From the NCBI GenBank assembly GCA_025454075.1, contig JALOPD010000061.1, forward strand, positions 1-30,896: a stretch of 30,896 bases of DNA, read 5' to 3'. Position 1 is the first letter of the stretch, and the number at the start of each line of letters is the position of its first letter. Source of the DNA: Desulfobacterales bacterium (GTDB lineage: Bacteria > Desulfobacterota > Desulfobacteria > Desulfobacterales > UBA2174_A). A model generated the notes under the pieces. The model made no database searches. It had not been told where the DNA came from and worked only from the letters and a program-made list of their open reading frames with translations. This document shows positions 15,630-23,275 of the stretch, one piece after another. The position numbers and the translations under genes are program-made.

Positions 15630-16458
15630 CCTGGAATGGACGGTGCTCAAAGTGCTGCAGTGGGCCGCTCCCTACCTGGCGGCGCGCGGCATCGACAGCC
15701 CGCGCGCGACAGCGGAGATCCTGCTGGCGCATGCACTGCACACCGAGCGGGTCCAGCTGTACGTGCACCACGACCAGCCGCTGGAACCGGTGGAGCTCGC
15801 CGCGTTCAAGCAACTGCTGCGCCGGCGCTTGCGCCGGGAGCCGGTTGCCTACATCGTCGGCTGGAAGGGGTTCTGGACGCTCGAGCTTACGGTCACCCCG
15901 GAAGTGCTTATCCCCCGGCCGGAGACCGAAGGGCTGGTGGAGGCGGCCTTGGCCGCGCTCAACGCCCTTCCGCACGGCCGCACGGCCCGAGTGCTCGACC
16001 TGGGAACCGGCTCCGGCGCTATTGTGCTCGCGCTCGCGGCCGAGGCGCCGGGGCATCGCTACTTCGCCTCCGACATTTCGCCGGCGGCGATCGCCGTTGC
16101 CCGCCGCAACGCCGAGGCGGCGGGGGTCTCCGATCGCGTTTTTTTCTGGGCCGCCGACTGGTTCTCGGCCCTGCAGCCGGTGCGGGGCGTTTTCGCGGAG
16201 ATCGCGCGCTACGAGCCGCGGCAGGCCCTTGACGGGGATGCGGACGGCCTGCGGAGCCATCGCGCGATCGTCGCCGCGGCGCACCGCCACCTCGCACCCG
16301 GCGGGCGGCTGCTGCTGGAAATCGGGTGCGATCAGGGGCGGGCCGTGCAGCAGATAATCGAGCCGTCCGGGCGCTACGTCGGATTCCAATGCACCAAGGA
16401 CTACAGCGGCCGCGAGCGCGTGGTGTCCGTGCGCAAAAAAGATGTTGCAACACCATAA
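15604..16458 (+). CDS. prmC: Release factor glutamine methyltransferase PrmC (HemK), lacking its NPPY segment
   Basis: The family methylates the GGQ glutamine of release factors using S-adenosylmethionine. Present are the helical N-domain (to ~residue 75), [26 protein letters not shown] and the SAM-binding DLGTGSGA (132-139), then the downstream block [14 protein letters not shown] and a normal C-terminus. Between [12 protein letters not shown] (ending ~195) and [11 protein letters not shown], the block that normally reads F-D-x-I-V-x-N-P-P-Y plus its spacer is missing. That removes the glutamine-binding catalytic Asn-Pro-Pro-Tyr. Reading frame is kept on both sides, so about 15-25 codons appear to be deleted near 16180-16195; no other frame contains NPPY there. 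As written the protein should be inactive. Clustered gaps in rpsB and tsf suggest a sequence error or a real lesion. Confidence 0.88.
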   Translation: MSKPPPAANLEWTVLKVLQWAAPYLAARGIDSPRATAEILLAHALHTERVQLYVHHDQPLEPVELAAFKQLLRRRLRREPVAYIVGWKGFWTLELTVTPEVLIPRPETEGLVEAALAALNALPHGRTARVLDLGTGSGAIVLALAAEAPGHRYFASDISPAAIAVARRNAEAAGVSDRVFFWAADWFSALQPVRGVFAEIARYEPRQALDGDADGLRSHRAIVAAAHRHLAPGGRLLLEIGCDQGRAVQQIIEPSGRYVGFQCTKDYSGRERVVSVRKKDVATP

Positions 16459-16528
16459 GATAATTGGTATCTATCTCAATTTTAAAAGAAGCAAGGATCA
16501 TCACCTCATCACACACGCCAGCGGACGT

Positions 16529-16561
16529 GCCTCCCGGTGTCCCGGCCACGGGACTGGAGGC
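16529..16561 (+). promoter_or_regulatory. Hairpin in the rpsB leader
   Basis: Nested stems GCCTCC/GGAGGC (16529-16534 with 16556-16561) and GTCCCG/CGGGAC (16539-16544 with 16549-16554) enclose a GCCA loop. It sits about 50 nt before the rpsB start in the 151-nt prmC-rpsB gap. There is no T-tract, so it is not a terminator. A ribosomal-protein autoregulatory leader is a reasonable guess, because S2 leaders regulate rpsB-tsf in other bacteria. Confidence 0.45.
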
Positions 16562-16609
16562 AGGAATGACGGTGGCGGTGGAAAAAAACCGAACGGAAGG
16601 GAGATTCAA

Positions 16610-17476
<867 letters not shown>

Positions 17477-17477
<1 letters not shown>

Positions 17478-17983
17478 TGGCTGAGGTCAGTGCGAAGCTG
17501 GTGAAAGAACTCCGGGACAAGACCGGGGCGGGCATGATGGATTGCAAGGAGGCCCTGGCGGCCTCCGACGGCGCTATGGACAAGGCGGTGGAGTTCCTGC
17601 GCAAGAAAGGGCTGGCCACGGCGCAGAAGCGCGCCGGCCGGGCCACGAGCGAAGGCACCATCGCCACCTACATCCACATGGGCGGCAAGCTGGGCGTGAT
17701 GGTCGAGGTCAATTCCGAGACCGACTTCGTGGCCAAGAACGAGCAGTTCCAGGAGTTCGCGAAAAACATCGCCATGCCCCGGGAGACCGGCAAACCGGAG
17801 AAGGTCATCGAAAAGATCGTCGAGGGCAAGCTCAAGAAATTTTTCGAGGACAGCTGCCTCTTGAACCAGGCCTACGTCCGCAACCCCGACATCACGGTGG
17901 GGGATCTGCTCAACGACCTCATCGCCAAGATGGGCGAGAACATCGGCGTTAAACGTTTTGTCCGCTTCCAGGTAGGGGAGTAG
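17477..17983 (+). CDS. tsf: Elongation factor Ts, with an internal gap
   Basis: EF-Ts recycles EF-Tu by exchanging GDP for GTP. The UBA-like N-domain is intact ([48 protein letters not shown]), as is the EF-Tu-contacting TDFVAKNE. After KNIAM (residue 100) the sequence goes straight to [17 protein letters not shown]. The family has about 30 further residues here, with a consensus resembling IAA-x-P-x(3)-R-E-x-V-P followed by a charged helix. Frame is preserved, so roughly 90 nt appear to be missing at 17776/17777. The product is 168 residues against about 200 or more in relatives. The start ATG overlaps the rpsB TAA (TAATG) and follows GGAGA. This is the third core gene in a row with an internal loss. 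Confidence 0.9.
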
Positions 17984-17989
17984 GCCGCC

Positions 17990-18706
17990 GTGTGCCGGGC
18001 CCGGTACAAGCGGGTGGTCGTCAAGATCAGCGGCGAAGCCCTCATGGGCGACCAGGAGTTCGGCATCAGTTCGGACATGATCCGGTACGTGGCCGAGGAG
18101 ATCCGCTCCATCGTGGACATCGGCGTGCAGTGCGCCATCGTCGTGGGCGGCGGGAATATCTTCCGGGGCATCGCCGCCAGCTCCTACGGCATGGACCGCA
18201 CCTCGGCGGACCACATGGGGATGCTGGCCACCGTGATCAACAGCCTGGCCCTGCAGGACGCGCTGGAGAAACATGGGGTTCAGACCCGGGTCCAGACCGC
18301 CATCGGGATGCACCAGATGGCGGAGCCCTACATCCTGCGCCGGGCCATCCGGCACCTGGAGAAGGGCCGGGTGGTCATTTTCGCCGCCGGCACCGGCAAC
18401 CCCTATTTCACGACCGACACGGCCGCCGTGCTGCGCGGCCAGGAGATTCATGCCGAAATTCTGCTCAAGGCCACCAAGGTGGACGGCCTCTACGATTCCG
18501 ACCCGGTGAAAAACAAGGACGCCAAGCTGCTGAAGCAGGTGAGCTACATGGAGGTGCTGGAACGGCAGCTCCGGGTGATGGACATGACGGCCATCTCGCT
18601 GGCCATGGACAACGATCTGCCGTTGGTCGTCTTCAAGCTCAAGACCAAGGGCAACATCCGCAAAGTGGTTTGCGGAGACGGCGTCGGAACCCGGATCAAC
18701 ACCTAA
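17990..18706 (+). CDS. pyrH: UMP kinase (uridylate kinase)
   Basis: A 238-residue amino-acid-kinase-family enzyme converting UMP to UDP. Conserved blocks are all present and full length: [12 protein letters not shown] (phosphate-binding Lys), [56 protein letters not shown] and the C-terminal RRV-like GNIRKVV. The start is GTG at 17990, preceded by AGGGGAG in the tsf stop region. It lies 6 nt after tsf in the classic rpsB-tsf-pyrH-frr order. Unlike its three upstream neighbours it shows no missing segment. Confidence 0.96.
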   Translation: MCRARYKRVVVKISGEALMGDQEFGISSDMIRYVAEEIRSIVDIGVQCAIVVGGGNIFRGIAASSYGMDRTSADHMGMLATVINSLALQDALEKHGVQTRVQTAIGMHQMAEPYILRRAIRHLEKGRVVIFAAGTGNPYFTTDTAAVLRGQEIHAEILLKATKVDGLYDSDPVKNKDAKLLKQVSYMEVLERQLRVMDMTAISLAMDNDLPLVVFKLKTKGNIRKVVCGDGVGTRINT

Positions 18707-18733
18707 GCGTTGCGGGAGGTTGAGGAGAACCCC

Positions 18734-19291
18734 ATGATCGATTCCATTTACCAGGACAGCAAGGAAAACATGGTGAAGGCGATCGCCGCCCTGAAGAAGG
18801 ACCTGAAACGGGTTCGCACCGGGCGGGCCTCTTTGTCGCTGCTGGACGGGGTCAAGGTTGATTACTACGGCACGCTGACCCCCGTCAGCCAATTGGCCAC
18901 CCTGGCCGTGCCCGAAAGCCGCTTGATCACCATTCAGCCATGGGACACCACCGTCATCAAAGAGATCGAAAAAGCGATTCTGAAATCCGATCTCGGGCTG
19001 ACCCCGTCCAATGACGGCAAAATCGTGCGGATTGCCATCCCGCCCCTGACCGAACAACGCCGCAAGGAGCTGGTCAAGGTCGTCCACAAGATCTGCGAGG
19101 AGTACAAGGTGTCCGTCCGCAACCTCCGGCGCGATGCCAATGAGATGATCAAAGAGCTGAAGAAAGAGAGTCGGATCTCGGAGGACGACGCTTTCAAGTC
19201 CCAGGAGAAGATCCAGAAAATGACCGACGAGCACATCAAGCTCGTCGACGAGTGCTACAAAGAAAAAGAGAAAGAGATCCTTGAGTTCTGA
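18734..19291 (+). CDS. frr: Ribosome recycling factor
   Basis: A 185-residue two-domain RRF, exactly the usual length, that splits post-termination ribosomes with EF-G. Motifs include [55 protein letters not shown] and [18 protein letters not shown]. The ATG at 18734 follows GGAGGTTGAGGAG. A TTG at 18710 would add eight residues that do not look like the family. It overlaps uppS by 11 nt. Confidence 0.96.
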   Translation: MIDSIYQDSKENMVKAIAALKKDLKRVRTGRASLSLLDGVKVDYYGTLTPVSQLATLAVPESRLITIQPWDTTVIKEIEKAILKSDLGLTPSNDGKIVRIAIPPLTEQRRKELVKVVHKICEEYKVSVRNLRRDANEMIKELKKESRISEDDAFKSQEKIQKMTDEHIKLVDECYKEKEKEILEF

Positions 19292-20024
19292 CCCGCCTTC
19301 CGCCGGCTCCGAGGCGGGCGCGGCGACCAGGCTTCCGGCCCACGTGGCCATCATCATGGACGGCAACGGACGATGGGCGAAACAGCGGCAGCTGTCCCGC
19401 GTCAAGGGGCACGAGAAGGGCGCGGAAGCGGTGCGGACGACGGTGCGAACCTGCCGTGAACTGGGCATTCCCTTCCTGACCCTCTACGCCTTTTCCACCG
19501 AAAACTGGCAGCGGCCGAAAACCGAGGTCAACGCCCTCATGGGGCTCCTGCGCCGTTTCCTGGAAGCCGAGCTGAGGGAGCTGCTCAAGAACGGAATCCG
19601 GCTGCACGTCATCGGCCGGCGGGAGCGCCTTCCGGGAAATGTCCAGAAGGCGCTGGCCGCCGCCGTCGAGGAGACCCGGCAGAACTCCGCCCTCCAGCTC
19701 AACCTGGCCTTGAGCTACGGCGGGCGCGATGAAATCACGCGGGCCGCCCGGTCCCTTGCCGACGAAGTGCAGGCGGGCCGCCTGCGACCGGTGGACATCA
19801 CCGAGGAGTTGCTGTCCGCGCGCCTGGACACGGCCGGCATCCCCGATCCGGACCTGCTGATCCGAACGGGCGGCGACATGCGGGTCAGCAATTTTCTGCT
19901 CTGGCAGCTTGCTTACACGGAGATATTCGTCACCCCCACGCTCTGGCCGGATTTCACCCCTGAATTGTTTCAGCAGATCCTGAACGACTTCCAGAGCCGG
20001 GAGCGGCGGTTCGGACGCGTCTGA
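19281..20024 (+). CDS. uppS: Undecaprenyl-diphosphate synthase (cis-prenyltransferase)
   Basis: A 247-residue cis-prenyltransferase that condenses isopentenyl-PP onto farnesyl-PP to make the C55 lipid carrier for peptidoglycan and surface polysaccharide. [13 protein letters not shown] carries the catalytic Asp (D27) and the diphosphate-binding GNGR loop. [46 protein letters not shown] and the YTE motif are intact. The best available start is a TTG at 19281, overlapping the frr stop; no in-frame ATG precedes the conserved core. It links the translation genes to the downstream lipid and isoprenoid genes cdsA and dxr. Confidence 0.95.
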   Translation: MSSDPPSAGSEAGAATRLPAHVAIIMDGNGRWAKQRQLSRVKGHEKGAEAVRTTVRTCRELGIPFLTLYAFSTENWQRPKTEVNALMGLLRRFLEAELRELLKNGIRLHVIGRRERLPGNVQKALAAAVEETRQNSALQLNLALSYGGRDEITRAARSLADEVQAGRLRPVDITEELLSARLDTAGIPDPDLLIRTGGDMRVSNFLLWQLAYTEIFVTPTLWPDFTPELFQQILNDFQSRERRFGRV

Positions 20025-20055
20025 GAGCGCCGACCTCCCCATGCAAAGGACTTTC

Positions 20056-20892
20056 ATGACCGCAGGAGCCAAGGGGCAAGCCCATCTCAAACGCTGGATC
20101 ACCGGTTTGGCCGCTTTGGCGGTGCTGATCGCCTGCGTGATCGCGGGGGGAGGGGTCTTCTCGCTGCTGGCCGGCCTGGGCTGTTTCGCATGCCAGTGGG
20201 AGTATGCCCGCATCCTCAGGCCGCCCGGCCCCCGGCCGTTGATGCAGCCGCTGGAGCTGGCCGGTTACGCCGCCGGCCTCGGCGTGATCCTGGCCGCGCA
20301 TGCCGGCCGGACGGATATCCTGCTGGCCGTGTTGAGCCTCAATGTGGTCGCCTGCGGGCTCCTGTCCCTGCAGCGGTTCCCATCCGATCGATCCGTGCTG
20401 GACGCTGTCGCCCGGCAGGTTCAGGGGGTTTGCTACATCCCCTTGCCCCTGGCGCTCCTGATCCTGCTGCGGTCGGCCCCCGGAGGCACGGCCTGGGTTT
20501 TTCTGCTGTGCGCCGTGATCTTCGCCGGCGACACCGCAGCGCTTTACGCCGGCACGCTCTGGGGCCGGCACAAGCTCTGCCCGGCCATCAGTCCGGGCAA
20601 GACCGTCGAGGGGGCGCTGGCCGGCCTGGCGGCCAATCTGGCCGTCGGGATGGCGGGAACGTCCCTTTTCCTGCCGGAGGTCGGTTGGGCGGCCGCCCTG
20701 GCCTTTGCCGTCGCGGTGGGACTGGCGGGGCAGGTGGGGGATCTCTTCGAGTCCGAGTGGAAGCGGGCATCGAACGTCAAGGATTCGGGGGGACTCTTGC
20801 CCGGCCACGGCGGAGTTCTCGACCGCATCGATGCGCTGCTGTTTGCCGCTCCGGTGGCATTCGTGTTGCGGATGACGGTCGTCTCCGCTTGA
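20056..20892 (+). CDS. cdsA: Phosphatidate cytidylyltransferase (CDP-diacylglycerol synthase)
   Basis: A polytopic membrane enzyme of about 278 residues that makes CDP-diacylglycerol from CTP and phosphatidate, feeding all phospholipid synthesis. Several hydrophobic segments precede the C-terminal signature GDLFESEWKRASNVKDSG, which continues LLPGHGGVLDRID and matches the CdsA pattern including the KD, PGHGG and DR-x-D residues. SPGKTVEG is the conserved cytosolic loop. I chose the ATG at 20056 because AAAGGA precedes it; an ATG five codons upstream is possible. It lies 31 nt after uppS. Confidence 0.93.
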   Translation: MTAGAKGQAHLKRWITGLAALAVLIACVIAGGGVFSLLAGLGCFACQWEYARILRPPGPRPLMQPLELAGYAAGLGVILAAHAGRTDILLAVLSLNVVACGLLSLQRFPSDRSVLDAVARQVQGVCYIPLPLALLILLRSAPGGTAWVFLLCAVIFAGDTAALYAGTLWGRHKLCPAISPGKTVEGALAGLAANLAVGMAGTSLFLPEVGWAAALAFAVAVGLAGQVGDLFESEWKRASNVKDSGGLLPGHGGVLDRIDALLFAAPVAFVLRMTVVSA

Positions 20893-20935
20893 ACGCTTCC
20901 GGCCGGCGGCGGGCGACGATTCGACGGTGAGGTTT

Positions 20936-22090
20936 ATGAAACGCCTTTCCATAGTGGGCTCCACCGGCTCCATCGGGCGCAATGCGCTCCGCATCGTCCG
21001 CATGTTTCCCGAACGCTTCAGCGTGAAGGCCCTGGCGGCCAAGCGCAACCTGGCACTTTTGTCGGAGCAGATCCGGCTCTTCGAACCGGAGGTCGCCGCC
21101 GTGTTCGACGAGGCCGGCCGCCGGGAGCTGCAAACGCTGCTGCCGGCCGGTTGCCGCACCCGCATCGTGCAGGGCGAAGACGGTTATGCGGCGGCGGCGG
21201 CCTGGGAGTCGGCCGACCTGACGCTGACCGCGGTCGTCGGCGCGGCGGGCTTGCTGCCGACCCTGGCCGCGATCGACGCCGGAAAGACCATCGCCCTGGC
21301 CAACAAGGAGACCCTCGTCATGGCGGGCGCGGTGGTGACGCGGCGCGCGGCCGAGCGCGGGGTGTCCATCCTGCCGGTGGACAGCGAGCACAGCGCGATT
21401 TTCCAGTGCCTGCAGGGCCAGCGGCGCGAGGACCTCGACCGCATCCTGCTGACCGCCTCCGGCGGCCCTTTTTTGAACCGGCCGGCCGGGGAGTTTGCGG
21501 GCATTACGCCGGAGCAGGCCCTGCAGCACCCGAATTGGTCCATGGGCGCGAAGATCACGATCGATTCCGCCACCCTGATGAACAAGGGCCTCGAGGTTCT
21601 CGAGGCCAAGTGGCTTTTCGGCGTATCGCCGGAAAGGATTCGCGTCGTGGTGCACCCCCAGAGCGTCATTCATTCGATGGTCGCTTTCCGCGACGGCGCC
21701 GTGATCGCTCAACTGGGGATCCCCGACATGAAGGCCGCCATCGCCTACGCGCTGTCCTACCCCGAGCGGCTGGCGCTGGGGCAGCCGCTGCCCGATTTCT
21801 CAGGCGGCGTCGATCTGACGTTCCGGGAGCCGGACCTCGAAAAATTCCCGTGCCTCGCGCTGGCCTTCGATGCCTGCCGGCAAGGGGGCACGCTGCCGGC
21901 CGTGCTCAACGCCGCCAACGAAGTGGTCGTCAACGCGTTTCTGGAGAAGCGGATCGGGTTCAACGACATACCGTGCATCGTCGGGCGGACGATGGCGGCC
22001 CACTCCGGCGTGGACGACCCCGGGCTGGAGGCCGTCATCGCCGCCGATCGTTGGGCGCGCCAAAGCGCCGGCGCGCTGGTTTCAGGCTGA
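20936..22090 (+). CDS. dxr: 1-deoxy-D-xylulose 5-phosphate reductoisomerase
   Basis: A 384-residue enzyme of the MEP isoprenoid pathway that makes 2-C-methyl-D-erythritol 4-phosphate with NADPH and a divalent metal. The NADPH-binding GSTGSIG lies at 8-14 and ALANKETLVMAG follows in the first domain. The metal and substrate site blocks are VDSEHSAIFQ, LTASGGPF, HPNWSMGAKITIDSATLMNKGLE, and FGVSPERIRVVVHPQS. All are intact. The ATG at 20936 gives the family N-terminus; a GTG three codons upstream is the alternative. It supplies the isoprenoid precursor chain used by the nearby UppS. Confidence 0.96.
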   Translation: MKRLSIVGSTGSIGRNALRIVRMFPERFSVKALAAKRNLALLSEQIRLFEPEVAAVFDEAGRRELQTLLPAGCRTRIVQGEDGYAAAAAWESADLTLTAVVGAAGLLPTLAAIDAGKTIALANKETLVMAGAVVTRRAAERGVSILPVDSEHSAIFQCLQGQRREDLDRILLTASGGPFLNRPAGEFAGITPEQALQHPNWSMGAKITIDSATLMNKGLEVLEAKWLFGVSPERIRVVVHPQSVIHSMVAFRDGAVIAQLGIPDMKAAIAYALSYPERLALGQPLPDFSGGVDLTFREPDLEKFPCLALAFDACRQGGTLPAVLNAANEVVVNAFLEKRIGFNDIPCIVGRTMAAHSGVDDPGLEAVIAADRWARQSAGALVSG

Positions 22091-22113
22091 CGGCGTTTTT
22101 TTCCCCGGAGCCC

Positions 22114-22143
22114 TTGACCGCCCCGTGGGGTGAGCCCTATAAA
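22114..22143 (+). promoter_or_regulatory. Candidate internal promoter upstream of rseP
   Basis: TTGACC (22114-22119) and TATAAA (22138-22143) are spaced 18 nt apart within the 100-nt dxr-rseP gap. It could let rseP-purL-purQ be transcribed separately from the upstream translation genes. Confidence 0.5.
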
Positions 22144-22190
22144 AATCTCAGGCGTCGTCAAATCAATGAAAGGGTGGATCTCCGAGCCTT

Positions 22191-23261
22191 ATGACCAACA
22201 GCGTGTTTGCGTTTCTGATTGTTCTCGGCATTCTCATTTTTTTCCACGAATTCGGCCATTTCCTCATTGCCCGGCTGTTCCGGGTCGGGGTTGAGAAATT
22301 TTCCCTCGGCTTCGGCCCGCGCCTGCTCGGCAAGAAAGTCGGCATCACCGACTACCGCCTGTCGCTGGTCCCGCTGGGGGGCTACGTGAAGATGGTGGGC
22401 GAGGAGCCGGACGAGGACCTCGACCCCCAGCTCATCCCCATCTCGTTCACCCACAAGCACGTCCTGAAGCGGATCCTGATCGTCTTTGCGGGCCCGTTCT
22501 TCAACATCCTGCTGGCGGTGTTGATCTTCTGGGTCATCGCCTTCGTGTCGGGGGTCATGATTCTCAAGCCCGCGATCGGCTCGGTCAAGGAGAACTCCCC
22601 GGCCCACATCGCCGGGTTCAAGAAGGGGGACCTCGTAACCGCCGTCGACGGGGTGGCGGTCGAAACCTGGGAAGCGATGGCCGACCGTATCACCCACAGC
22701 GGCGGCCAGCCGCTCGAGATCACCGTGGAGCGCCCCGAGGGGAGTCTCGTTCTGCGGGCCACCCCTGAACTGATCACGTCCAAGAATCTGCTGGGAGAAG
22801 AGATCAAGCGCTACGTGATCGGGATCGGCACCGCCGGCGAAACCACCTCCAGGAAACTCGGTTTCTTTCAGGCCGCGGAGGAAAGCCTGCGGCAGACCTA
22901 CGCCATCGTGGAGTTGATGGTGATGATCGTGACGAAGCTCATCACCGGCGATATTTCCATCGACACCGTCGGCGGTCCCATCATGATCGCCCAGATGGCC
23001 GGCGATCAGGCCAAAGCCGGCATCAGCAGCCTGTTTCAATTCATTGCCGTCATCAGCGTCAACCTGGCGGTCATCAACCTGCTGCCGATTCCCGTTCTGG
23101 ACGGCGGCCACCTGCTGTTCTTCGGGATCGAGGCCGTCATCGGCCGCCCGGTGAACGTCAAGGTGCGCGAGGTCGCCCAGCAGGTCGGAATGGTCCTCCT
23201 GATCATGCTGATGATCCTCGTGTTTTACAACGACATCACGCGGCTGTTTTTCAGCTCATGA
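22191..23261 (+). CDS. rseP: Site-2 protease RseP (M50 zinc metalloprotease)
   Basis: A 356-residue intramembrane protease. The zinc motif HEFGH is at residues 19-23 in the first transmembrane helix. A single PDZ domain lies in the middle (SVKENSPAHIAGFKKGDLVTAV). The third metal ligand is the Asp of NLLPIPVLDGGHLLF. FSLGFGPRL and YRLSLVPLGGYVKM are also conserved. It probably cleaves anti-sigma or signal peptides inside the inner membrane. The stop overlaps a possible purL ATG (ATGA). Deltaproteobacterial RseP proteins commonly have one PDZ domain where E. coli has two. Confidence 0.94.
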   Translation: MTNSVFAFLIVLGILIFFHEFGHFLIARLFRVGVEKFSLGFGPRLLGKKVGITDYRLSLVPLGGYVKMVGEEPDEDLDPQLIPISFTHKHVLKRILIVFAGPFFNILLAVLIFWVIAFVSGVMILKPAIGSVKENSPAHIAGFKKGDLVTAVDGVAVETWEAMADRITHSGGQPLEITVERPEGSLVLRATPELITSKNLLGEEIKRYVIGIGTAGETTSRKLGFFQAAEESLRQTYAIVELMVMIVTKLITGDISIDTVGGPIMIAQMAGDQAKAGISSLFQFIAVISVNLAVINLLPIPVLDGGHLLFFGIEAVIGRPVNVKVREVAQQVGMVLLIMLMILVFYNDITRLFFSS

Positions 23262-23275
23262 CGGAGAAGGGATCC

